From: Roridomyces roridus | Lineage: Eukaryota > Basidiomycota > Agaricomycetes > Agaricales > Mycenaceae | DNA: 64,000 nt | Direction: 5' to 3' | Assembly (NCBI GenBank): GCA_029378245.1 | Contig: JARKIF010000027.1 | Coordinates: forward strand, 682,001 to 746,000 | Shown: piece by piece, positions 52,690 to 61,939 of the stretch | How positions within the stretch are numbered: the stretch's first letter is position 1 | How the letters are laid out: each line of letters starts with the position of its first letter | Made by a program: the position numbers and the translations under genes | The notes under the pieces: generated by a model | Seen by the model: the letters and a program-made list of their open reading frames with translations, nothing else | Told to the model about the DNA's origin: nothing | The model's database searches: none

Positions 52690-55600
52690 AGAGGACACCG
52701 CCAAGGAATGTTTCAAGTGCTCTGTACACGGCCATGTACCGCGACTGGAATCGGACTCAGTCTTAGATCCTGGTATCCCGGTCCTGGAGGTGTTTGCCGG
52801 CAAAAAGTACAAACCTGTGGCCCTGAAGACGAAACCAGTCTTCACCGAGTTACCCGAAAAATACCGGATACAGAGGCAGATTATTGGGGACCCATTGAAG
52901 GACCTCCCTACGTTGCCAACTAATCCAGGGGATTTTGTCCCGACAGGACGATACACCCAAGAACGGAAGGAGGGCATAGACAAGCTTCATGATGAAGGCT
53001 TTCTGTGGGATGAGGAGCGGAAACTCATGCATGACTTTGTATCTAAGCACAACGACGCATTCGCATGGGATGATTCCGAGAGAGGATCGTGGAAACATGA
53101 ATTCTTCCCACCGGTTGAAATTCCCACGGTTGAACATAAGGTCTGGGTTGAGAGATCTATACCCATACCTCGTGGTCAGCTAGATGAGTTCTGTCAAGTG
53201 ATCAAGAAGAAGATCGATGCAGGAGTGTACGAGCCGTCCAACTCCTCGTACCGTTCGAAGTTTTTCGGAGTACTAAAGAAGGATGGGAAGAGTATCCGGT
53301 TGGTACATGCGCTGGAACCTTTGAATGCGGTGACCATAGCGCATTCTGGAATTCCACCAGCTACAGATGAGATTGCGAGTCAGTTTGCAGGAAGAGCGTG
53401 CGGAGCTGTATTCGATCTCTATTCTGGGTACGACCATAGGGATATTGCCGAGTCCTCTCGCGACTATACTACCTTTCAAACGCCCTTTGGAGCTCTGAGA
53501 TTGGTGAAATTGCCGCAGGGCTGGACGAATTCGGTACCCATCTTCCATGACCACGTTACCTTTATCCTCAAAGACGAGATACCTCATATAACCATCCCGT
53601 ATATCGACGATGTACCGGTGAAAGGGCCAGGATCGCGATATCAGGACAAACATGGTACTTATGAGACTATACCAGAGAATCGGGGGATTCGACGTTTTGT
53701 ATGGGAGCACTTTCAGAACCTGAACAGAATTGCCCAGAGACTGAAATACTGCGGAGGCACTATCTCAGCTCTCAAGGTGATTATCTGTAAAGCTGAATTT
53801 GCAGTAGTAGGGCATGTGTGTTCATTCGAGGGGCGAAAACCGTCCACCGATAGGATTGGTGTCATCTCGAGATGGCCTCCTCTTGAGGACGTCTCTCAGG
53901 TACGACAATTCCTAGGTGTAGTTGGTTGTCTCAGAATGTTCATAAAGGACTATTCGACAAAGGCACGTTGGCTCATTCGTTTGCTGAGGAAGGACATTGA
54001 GTTTGAATGGACGGATAAGGCGCAAGGCTCTATGGATACATTGAAGTATTCGGTGGAGCACTGCGAAGCCTTGAAGCCATTAAATTACGATTGGGACTCG
54101 GATATAGTATTAGCTGTGGATACATCTTGGATGGCTATAGGTATAGAGATATATCAAGTCGATCCTAATGACCCGAAGAAGCGGTACTATGCAAAGTTCG
54201 ACTCCATCCCCCTCAACGAGCGAGAAGCTAGGTTTTCACAACCAAAACGCGAACTTTACGGGCTCAAGCGTGCACTGGAACATATGCAATACTGGTTACT
54301 TGGATGCCGGCGCTTGGTGGTGGAAACAGATGCCATGTACATTAAAGGGATGCTAGACAACCCTGGCATGGGGCCTAACGCAACCATCAACCGTTGGATT
54401 GAAGAGATACTAATGTTCCACTTTACGTTGAAGCATGTGAAGGGCTGTACCTTCTCACCGGATGGTCTGTCTCGACGCAAGAAACAACCAGGTGATCCAG
54501 ACTATCCAAGCCCGGAGGACGGATTTGATGATAACCCGCCGCCCGAGCAACACGATGACTGGGACTATGATATCGAACAGCCCGCTGACTTCGAAGACTT
54601 CAAGGCTGGGATCGATACCAGAGGTGGGTACTTCGCTGAGGTGAAGGAAGAGGCTACGGAGTCGACTGACGTGCTCCTGCAATTCGAACATCAGTGTATG
54701 GACGCGTATCTGGAGGAACGCGGGGAAGCTAGAATGATCAGAGAGAAATTCCGAGAGAAAGACTTGGAGATACCTCAATTTATCATGAGCCATATCCGTG
54801 AGGAAGAACCTCTCTTACCACCAGACGCTTTCAAGTTCGATCCTGCAAAAAGGGAAACGTATCCGGAGGGCATGAGGTCGGTAGGAGCGAAGAATCAGGA
54901 TTGGAAGCTCGGATACGTGAAGCAGTGGCTACTGGATCCTATAAACAATAGGCCAAAGAACATAAATCCTTTGGCACTGAGGCGTTTTATCCAATACGCT
55001 AGGAAATTCTTCTTGGATCCCCAAGGACGATTATTCCGACGCTCAGCGGACTCAGCTCACAAACTGGTAGTGGAAAAGGAGCACAGGATGTACATGATGA
55101 GGGCTTCGCACGATAGTTTGGGACATAGAGGGATATATGCAACCAGATCTCTAATTGAGCAGAGGTTCTGGTGGCCAGAGATGGAACATGACATCAAATG
55201 GTATGTTCAGAGTTGTCATCTGTGCCAGACTCGAAAAGAAGAGTTATTGCGGATACCTCCGGTCCCAACGTTCACGCCGAGCCTGTTCCAGAAGATCCAT
55301 GTCGATGTTGCGATTATGGGGGCTATATCGAACGGCTGTCGTTACGTAGTATCGGCTAGGGATTCTCTCAGTCGGTGGCTGGAGTCTAAAGGTCTTAAAG
55401 CCGACAACGCAGCTGCGCTGGGACGTTTCTTGCTGGAACATATCATTTGCAGATGGGGCTGTCCGAAGGAGATCGTGACAGACAACGCACCACAGTTCCT
55501 AGCGGCGCTCGAATGGCTGAATCTGAAATATGGGATAACAGGTATTCGTATCTCCCCGTACAACTCACAAGCCAACGGACCCGTGGAATCTGGTCATAAG

Positions 55601-55969
55601 CAAATGCGCCAGATGGTATACAAAGCCACTGGGGGGGATGTTAGGAAATGGTTCTGGTTCTTACCGCAAGTAGTATGGGCTGATAGGATTACAACCCGAC
55701 GCGGCTTGGGTTGTTCACCCTATTATGCAGTGACGGGTTGTCATCCCACTGTGCCACTCGACATTGTGGAAGCGACTTGGTTAGTAGATTATCCAGGAGA
55801 GATAATCCCGACAGAAGACCTTGTAGGCTTGAGGGCTAGGGCACTGGCAAAACATAGGCAACATGTAGAAGAGATGCGGCACCTGGAGACTTGGTACTCA
55901 TTCGGAATACTCGAGTTGAGAAGTCGCTCAACACGAAACTCGAACCCAAGTACTTGGGCCCCATGGTAA
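52541..55969 (+). CDS. pol: Reverse transcriptase - RNase H - integrase polyprotein
   Basis: 1142 codons in one frame; the true entry is from the upstream frame near 52625, and the first 28 or so codons are out-of-frame sequence. Reverse transcriptase: GAVFDLYSGYDHR, LRLVKLPQGWTNS and YIDD (near residue 354). RNase H: LAVDTSWMAIGIE, a Glu in KRELYGL and VETDAMYIK. Integrase: zinc domain HDSLGHRG...CHLCQTRK, catalytic Asp in KIHVDVA (about 920), Asp in VTDNAPQF (about 980) and Glu in GPVESGHKQM (about 1016). All catalytic residues are kept. The C-terminus is damaged: after VEEMRHLE the frame runs into nonsense and stops at 55969, while the correct frame resumes at 55891. Confidence 0.9.
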   Translation: MALIQRKARLMGLRTRYLPLMSIYHLIWGEHEVEALSKRPTERGGKRCHEEDTAKECFKCSVHGHVPRLESDSVLDPGIPVLEVFAGKKYKPVALKTKPVFTELPEKYRIQRQIIGDPLKDLPTLPTNPGDFVPTGRYTQERKEGIDKLHDEGFLWDEERKLMHDFVSKHNDAFAWDDSERGSWKHEFFPPVEIPTVEHKVWVERSIPIPRGQLDEFCQVIKKKIDAGVYEPSNSSYRSKFFGVLKKDGKSIRLVHALEPLNAVTIAHSGIPPATDEIASQFAGRACGAVFDLYSGYDHRDIAESSRDYTTFQTPFGALRLVKLPQGWTNSVPIFHDHVTFILKDEIPHITIPYIDDVPVKGPGSRYQDKHGTYETIPENRGIRRFVWEHFQNLNRIAQRLKYCGGTISALKVIICKAEFAVVGHVCSFEGRKPSTDRIGVISRWPPLEDVSQVRQFLGVVGCLRMFIKDYSTKARWLIRLLRKDIEFEWTDKAQGSMDTLKYSVEHCEALKPLNYDWDSDIVLAVDTSWMAIGIEIYQVDPNDPKKRYYAKFDSIPLNEREARFSQPKRELYGLKRALEHMQYWLLGCRRLVVETDAMYIKGMLDNPGMGPNATINRWIEEILMFHFTLKHVKGCTFSPDGLSRRKKQPGDPDYPSPEDGFDDNPPPEQHDDWDYDIEQPADFEDFKAGIDTRGGYFAEVKEEATESTDVLLQFEHQCMDAYLEERGEARMIREKFREKDLEIPQFIMSHIREEEPLLPPDAFKFDPAKRETYPEGMRSVGAKNQDWKLGYVKQWLLDPINNRPKNINPLALRRFIQYARKFFLDPQGRLFRRSADSAHKLVVEKEHRMYMMRASHDSLGHRGIYATRSLIEQRFWWPEMEHDIKWYVQSCHLCQTRKEELLRIPPVPTFTPSLFQKIHVDVAIMGAISNGCRYVVSARDSLSRWLESKGLKADNAAALGRFLLEHIICRWGCPKEIVTDNAPQFLAALEWLNLKYGITGIRISPYNSQANGPVESGHKQMRQMVYKATGGDVRKWFWFLPQVVWADRITTRRGLGCSPYYAVTGCHPTVPLDIVEATWLVDYPGEIIPTEDLVGLRARALAKHRQHVEEMRHLETWYSFGILELRSRSTRNSNPSTWAPW

Positions 55970-56358
55970 TTCTGCGAAGAACGCAAGGTGGCTCGTACAT
56001 TGTATGTGAAATGAACGGCGCTGTGTATCCTGGAAAGGTCGGAGCGTTTCGGGTGGTTCCATACTTTGCGCGCAAAACCATCAAGTTCAAGAGCAAAATC
56101 GAAGAGCTGATTGATATGACCAAAGAAGAATTGGACATATTAGTAGAGCGACGACAACCTAGGGACGAAACTTCGGGTCGAGACTATCAGTTTGAGGACA
56201 TCACCTTGGACCCGGACTGGGAGCAGCGTGACCCTGCTGAGTTGAGCGATGAAGAAAAGGCAGAAGAGGATGCCTTGGAAGGCGATGAGGAGCTGGTACT
56301 CGAGGAAGGGCCGAGGCGTTCTACTCGCACCAAGAAGAGAAGCCAACGTGGTATTTAG
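55891..56358 (+). CDS. Integrase C-terminal part in a shifted frame
   Basis: Encodes DLVLIRNTRVEKSLNTK and LEPKYLGPMVILRRTQGGSY, the usual GPxxV-type C-terminal DNA-binding module of gypsy integrases, then an acidic linker and a final basic tail (RRSTRTKKRSQRG). It must once have been continuous with the polymerase frame; a small deletion near 55885 separates them. It ends at TAG 56356-56358, the last plus-strand coding sequence of the element. Confidence 0.8.
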   Translation: MVLIRNTRVEKSLNTKLEPKYLGPMVILRRTQGGSYIVCEMNGAVYPGKVGAFRVVPYFARKTIKFKSKIEELIDMTKEELDILVERRQPRDETSGRDYQFEDITLDPDWEQRDPAELSDEEKAEEDALEGDEELVLEEGPRRSTRTKKRSQRGI

Positions 56359-56477
56359 CGAGAAACGGCGATGATACATGGACTACAAATCTACGTATCA
56401 AGGGTCGGGACGGAATACCAGGCTAAAGAAGCAGTTGAGGGAGGGTACGGAAGAAGAACGTAGGACATACCGCTTAT

Positions 56478-56938
56478 TTAGAAGCGAGCGAGTCGATAGC
56501 GGTTGCAGCCAACCAAGAACGAGTTCACAATCTCGGGAATGCGAACGTAATTGGGCCCATGACGGTTCTTGCGGTCGTACGCGATTTGGGTAATCTTGAT
56601 TTCAATGGCGGCAAGGAGAGTGGCGACACCCTCCTGGCCGAGGATGAGCAGCATCAAAGGTTCCTCGAGGAAACGGAGCTGCAAGGATGAATATCGGCGA
56701 GAATACCAGTATGTAGCGAGCTCACCCAGAGTCTAGCGCATCTGGACATGATCTTGTTCGTCTCCTTGTGGTCTCCGAGCCCGACGAGTTGAAGCAGTTC
56801 GTGCGAAGCGATGATGATGTGCAACCAGTCTCCGCGGAGGTCGGCGGGTGGAGTAAACTCGGGCATGGGAACGATACGGGTAAAGCGAGAGACGAGCATT
56901 TTGAAGACGCAGGGATGGGTGTGGGTAGGGAACTCCAT
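56478..56938 (-). CDS. Antisense cassette gene C (small two-exon protein)
   Basis: Exons 56726-56938 (71 codons) and 56478-56678 (66 codons plus stop), 137 residues, joined after a Trp codon in phase 0 (GTGAGC..CAG intron). Exon 1 ends MSRCARLW; exon 2 reads LRFLEEPLMLL, LLAAIEIKITQIAY and ends FLVGCNRYRLARF. The exon 2 pattern (Leu-Leu, then Val/Ile-Glu-x-Lys-Ile, then near the end Asn/Asp-Arg-Tyr-Arg) is shared with gene A. All helices are predicted-looking; no known domain. It starts about 580 bp downstream of pol, on the opposite strand. Confidence 0.6.
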
Positions 56939-57228
56939 GGTCCAGGGCGCTCTATTTCAATGCAAAATCGCTAAAAACTACTCGCCTATCATTTCGGAAA
57001 CACCGGATACGACAATTCGATCAGCTGAACCAGGTATCGAACCAGGTACTTGGAAAATCACCGCGTGGACGTCTCAAGTAGGGATTTCTGGGTCAACAAT
57101 AACCAATTTATCACGGAGCTGGGTACACATGGATAGTATCTACGGCCGGAGAGTTATTCTAGCTTAGAGTCCGCTGAGGTCGACGCTAGGGAGAGATGAG
57201 CGTATTGCAAGCAGGAGTGCAAATGAAC

Positions 57229-57666
57229 TCACGGCGCGGCGTTGAGGAGGCGCTCATAACCATTGTAAAACTGAGCGCGCTCGGGGATGATAATGGTATG
57301 GGCAAGGCCACTATCGAGGGTGCCGTCGACCGGGAGCGAAGTGAGGCGCTCCATCTTGGCCTTGACTTCGACGGCAAGCACAACCATCTCGGGGCAACGA
57401 GCGGTGTGAGTGACGTTGAGGTTAGTCAACAGGGGTTCCTAGTAGCCAGGTCAGATACACGTTGGGGAGCTCGGATACAAGGAACGCACCCAGGCATTGA
57501 GGCAGGTCGCTACTCGGACAAGCGTGAGACGAGTGTTGTACTCCGTCGGCGTCTTGAGGAGGTGGTCCGAGGCGAGGAAGACCGCGGCGACACGGGTAGC
57601 AGTGCCAGGGCTGGGGATGAACGCTTTATGGGCGTTGGTAACGAGGATGGAAGTGAATTCGGCCAT
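57229..57666 (-). CDS. Antisense cassette gene B (small two-exon protein)
   Basis: Exons 57490-57666 (59 codons, start MAEFTSILVTNAHK) and 57229-57438 (69 codons plus stop), 128 residues. The intron follows CLNAW in phase 0, as in its neighbours. Exon 2 begins EPLLTNLNV and continues MVVLAVEVKAKMERLTSLP and RAQFYNGYERLLNAAP. A GTGAGT at the stop codon (57231) is also a good donor; a short third exon (VDLSGL, to about 57170) is possible. Function unknown. Confidence 0.6.
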
Positions 57667-57923
57667 GAATAATTGGGGATTGCCTGTATCCGGCCCTTTA
57701 TAAGGCGGTGGCAAGGGTAATCCGGTGGTAGTGTTATTCCGGGCTGTGAAACAGCCATGTGTGCGACAATCGCCGTCTTAGGTGATCGCGTGGACGGGGC
57801 GGTTTGAAATTGAGGGGACGCCGTGATCCAGAAGAAGCCAAAAACGGATTATTGCTTAAATTTACATGACAATCTAAGTATCCGGGCGCTACTACTGGAG
57901 CCTCTGGCTGTCCTTGAACGACT

Positions 57924-58455
57924 CTATTCCGCGACGGGAGTACGCGATTCTGGGGACAGAATCAATGGTCGACCGGGGGTAGAATGTGTGAAACGTACCT
58001 TCAGCGGTAAATCGATAGATACCAAGCTCGACCTTGATCTTCTCAATTCCGGCGCGGTAACGGTCGCAGCCAGACGAGAAGGTGATGAGGGCGGCCTCAA
58101 AGCTCGAATCGTAAGGGACGCCAGTGTGCTGGAACTCGAACTTGATCTGGAGAATACGAATCTCGACCGACGACAATAGAGCCTGAATCTCGTATTCGGC
58201 GATAACGAGCGAAAGGTTGGGTTCCGTAAGGAAAGGCTCCTGTATTAAGGACGGTTCAACCGGAATACTGTGAAAAGAGAGGATGGGACCACGAACCCAA
58301 GATCTCATGCAGTCGGTAGCGCGCTTGAAGGTAGCACGAAGAGGAGCGTTGGGGCTGAGGTTGAGCAACGCGTCAGAATCGGTACGAGCGCTGGCCCAAC
58401 GAATCTCGAAGCCAGGGGCAGGCTTGAACTCGTCAAGAACGGTGGGGAGGCTCAT
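57924..58455 (-). CDS. Antisense cassette gene A (small three-exon protein)
   Basis: Exons 58297-58455 (53 codons, start MSLPTVLDEFKPAP), 57999-58239 and 57924-57949 make 141 residues. The first intron follows DCMRSW in phase 0. Exon 2 begins EPFLTEPNLSLVIAEYEI, then ALLSSVEIRILQIKFEF, ITFSSGCDRYRAGIEKIKVE. The core (LL-x-x-VE-I-x-I-x-QI, later CDRYR) aligns with gene C (LLAAIEIKITQI, CNRYR). The third exon (ESRTPVAE) is short. No recognised domain; Leu-rich helices suggest protein-protein contact. Confidence 0.6.
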
Positions 58456-58524
58456 TGGTGAAGCAGGACAAAGGAAAGATGGGGTGGATACCGAAATTTT
58501 TGGTCTCGGCCTATTTGTGACCAT

Positions 58525-59215
58525 CTCCCTGACCTGATAAATTCATTTGAACAAGCGCTCCACAGTTCCAATCGAAAATTCCGATCTGCAGAGTCGCCAT
58601 CCATACGGTTTGGGTCCTGGAAACAATGATGTGCCTGAAGGAGATTGGAGGATTGGCAATTGGGAATTGCTGGGGCTGGATACGACTTTGCTTACTCCCG
58701 ATACATGGAATAGAAGACGGATACAAGTCTTCTACGACAATGTAGGGACGGGGAGTCGGCCGGCTGGCTGGGATACCTGGGAATTTGAGGTGCCAAGCCA
58801 AAAAGATCTGGTGAAATGCCGGACCGTCGGTATCTACGCGTGGAAGTGACGTAAAAAGATCGACGATGGTGCCGGGCTAACGTGAACACCGGATATTTGG
58901 CAGGATCCGACAATCAGCCTGTACGTAACAACCGGTTGGCGGTGGAGCTCGGCTGAGGAATCCTATACTCGTGGATACCCTCCTTGAAACAGGGCGAAAT
59001 GAGTCCAGGCGAGAAGACATTGCATTGTATGCTGGTATCTAGCTAGGAATACTTTTCTAGGGAGACGGATACAAGGAATGTACTAGGAGTTGGTCGAGGG
59101 GAATCGAGTTAAACGAGTGGAGTAGGAGTTAGACAAGGAAAAATCGCAGTATAAGGAGTGGACGCGTATGAGCTACGACTTGAATTGTGATTTGGAAAAG
59201 AAGGAGGGGAAAGCT
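58525..59215. other. Spacer in the cassette
   Basis: No gene. Holds at least five GGATAC/GTATCC words and probably the promoter of gene A. Confidence 0.4.
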
Positions 59216-60837
59216 CTAGTTAGAGCGGCCGTTCTTGGCCTTGGCGGACTCGATACCAGGGATGAGCACTCCATGGCGAGTAAAGACACGGTGGGGAACG
59301 TTGGAGCCTCCAGGAATCGGGATGGAATTGTCGCTATGAAGAGAATAAGTGACCTAGGGAATGAGGGTGACCAGATACGTACTTTGTGGGAAAGTCGATC
59401 GGCGTCAAGTTACGATCCTCCATCTGGCGACGAACGTGCTCGTACTCGTTAAAGACACCATCGTAGTAGCGAAGGTGGACAGCGAGGCGACCACCAATCT
59501 CGGTGAGGAGAGTGCGATACGCGCAATCGGTCCGCACGAGGCCGTCCGCAGAAACGAGCATCTTGGAGTGACGCTCAGAGAGCCGGGAGGCCTTCTCGAG
59601 AGCGTTGCGAATATCCTCGTAGGACGCAATATCTGGAAAGGCTCAGAGAGGTACAGCGGGGAAAGCAAGGATACATACCAATATTGTCGTTCGGGGCGCT
59701 GGCGGAAGTGCTAGCCTATATCGAGCGTTAGTGATCGGTATGTCAAGGTATCCGAGATCGTACCCGGGCGTTACCAGCCTTGGGACCGGTAGGAGGTTGT
59801 TTCTTGTTGCCAGGAACGTCTTTGGACTTGACGTCAGGCTTGGGAGTAGCCTTCGAGGGAGGCGTAGGGGTGACGGTCTGAGCGGTAGTGTCCGTGCGCT
59901 TATAGAAGCGAAGATTGGCCTGCAATTAGTATGAGAGGGAATAGGAACCGACTATGGCTACTCACCGCCTTTTTGTTGCGAGGCTTGGTGTCGACCTCGG
60001 CCTCCTCGTCTGAAACGATGAAGGTAGGCTCAATGGCGGGCGCTTTAGTCTTACCCTTGGGCTTGAAAAAGGTCAGAACGGGGTAGAGCACAAAAATAGG
60101 GGAGACGCACTGGCTCGGAGACTTCATCTACATCCATGAGGCCATCATCGTCAACCTCCTCCTCTCCGGAAAGGTTGATGGTGTCCAAGCTGCGCGAACG
60201 ACCACGTTTCTGACAAGGATACTGAGTATCGAAAAAGCACGGTGCACGGAATACACACCTTGCTAGAACTCTGGCTGTTCTCCGCGGACGGGGGAGTCTT
60301 GAGGTACTGGCGAACAGCGGCACGAGTCGCGCCAGCGGCGATTTTCTGGCGGACGGTGCGGAAGAGCTTGGCGCGTTCAAGGAACGGGTGAACAGAATCG
60401 GGCGCGACTTGGTTCTGGAAGGAAGAGTCGGTACCATACTTGTGAACCACCTGATCGACCTTGTTTACAGTGCTCGAGAGCAAACTGTGAACGCCGTCGA
60501 TCGGGCTAGCGTCAAACAAATTGGTATCCGACATGAACGCAAGCTGAGAGACGTTTAGCTGCAAGTATCCGGACCAGGGGAGATGAAAACGTACCCAAGC
60601 CTGAGCAGTGCGATCCATTGAGTCGCGAAAAACTTTGGAACTGGTGTTCTTGTTGCCAAGGAGGTTCTCGGACTCGTCGCGGGCGTCGACCCAGACAGGT
60701 TGGATGGCGTCGGGGAAGGTAACGCTGGCGGCCTCAGAGAGCGGACTCATGTTGGAATAGAGAGATGAGGCAAAGTCGACGGTACGGGGGTAGAGTTGGG
60801 TGAGGAACTCGTATGGGGTGTACAAGTTATATTCCAT
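59216..60837 (-). CDS. Antisense cassette gene D (larger multi-exon protein)
   Basis: Exon 1 (60595-60837, start MEYNLYTPYEFLTQ, 81 codons) ends DRTAQAW; exon 2 (60259-60558, 100 codons) starts LNVSQLAFMSDTN and contains HSLLSSTVNKVDQVVHKYG and LERAKLFRTVRQKIAAG. The intron after Trp is in the same place and phase as in A-C but only 36 bp. Further exons encode KRGRSRSLDTINLSGEEEVDDD, KGKTKAPAIEPTFIVSDEEAEVD, a Thr/Pro/Lys-rich linker (PTPPSKATPKPDVK) and a helical C-terminus (YEDIRNALEKASRLSERHS, YDGVFNEYEHVRRQMED, IPIPGGSNVPHRVFTRHG) ending at TAG 59216-59218. The basic RGRSRS stretch could be a nuclear signal. It looks like the founder gene, with A-C as partial copies. Start uncertain. Confidence 0.55.
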
Positions 60838-60918
60838 CGGGTACTTTACGCGATTCGGTCTGTTACGTTTTGCTGAGGACAGCAAAAGGTTCAAATGGGG
60901 GAGGAAGGGTATTACCAT

Positions 60919-61939
60919 GTGGTTGGGAAAATTTTACCGATAAATGAACCGCACGGCAAACCAGTTCTGACCCAGACAAACCGAGCTCGAGACCCGGATA
61001 CATGAGTATTCGACCGGATACGGTCATGAAACGGGGTATATTGTGGGTCCTATCAGAAGAAGTTCTAGAATACGTTCCAAGGAGTCATGATCAGCGTGCT
61101 CGGACCTTACATCATGACTCAGCGTATCCACAATTTCCAATGAGAAGGCGGAAGAAGGAAAAGACTTGTTTCGGACTAGGCGATGTCAGAGATACTCAGG
61201 TATCCGGCAAAGACAAGAGTACAGACGATGCATATTCTCCCAAAAACTAAAGTTGGGAGCCCACTGAATCCTCTACGGCGAGAAAGATTATCTGGGATGC
61301 GGATGTGCAGCCAGGAACAGAAGAAGCAGGATCGACAGTGATACGCGATGGTGGATACGGCAGTATGAGGTGATGATTGACCTTTTGTGTCAAAACACCG
61401 GTGTATCGGGCTCGTTTCTATTAGAAACGAGTAATAGCCGACAGACAGCCTAGCGTATCAAGCCAGATCCAGCTTAAAGTCGACAGTTCAATCCCTGATA
61501 TAAGATTTTCTTTTATCTCAGGTTTTGACTTAGAAGGCTCGCACGTTTAGAAACAGGAAAGCATTTGATATTTGGCCTCTGGCCCAAAGCAAGTGTTATA
61601 CAAACTGTATCTAAACTTAGACTCGACACCAGTAAGCACGCAAGGGTTGGCAGATTTGATGATAGTCGATCAAAGCCGTTCCGCGTAGCGACTGGTGGAT
61701 AATCAGCCGATTCTCGCATGGAGCGGAAGTTGCCGAGGTTTCGTGGACTTAGCGTCGAAAGCTCGAAAAGCTGGGTCCACTTTTGTCGAGTTGGCCCGGC
61801 GGGTGGATATAGGACTATACTACCAACTTTTCTAAGACTTTTGTATGTTTCCGTTTCTCTTTAAAGGGTGCCGTTCCTGAGTTATTGAGGCCGGAAGATC
61901 GGCCGTTCCCAATCGGGAAGTGACCCCTCTTTGCTCTCA
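60919..61939. other. Spacer between cassette and helicase
   Basis: GGATAC words continue to about 61350 and then stop. A short inverted repeat CTCGTTTCTATTAGAAACGAG lies near 61409. No LTR start (TGATRAGCATGG) or second LTR was found. The bases from about 61720 are probably the helicase promoter. Confidence 0.4.

Larger units (their letters stand above)
47378..61440 (+). mobile_element. Ty3/gypsy LTR retrotransposon with antisense gene cassette; right end uncertain
   Basis: 5' LTR, primer site, gag, an extra ORF, protease, reverse transcriptase-RNase H-integrase in the usual gypsy order up to 56358, then 5 kb with four spliced genes on the opposite strand. The GGATAC hexamer is dense in the LTR and throughout 56.9-61.4 kb, which is why I extend the element that far; past 61.4 kb it disappears. 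No second LTR was found in the window, so the right border is an estimate and the element is either truncated there or its right LTR lies outside. Several frame breaks show that this copy is not active on its own. Confidence 0.65.
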
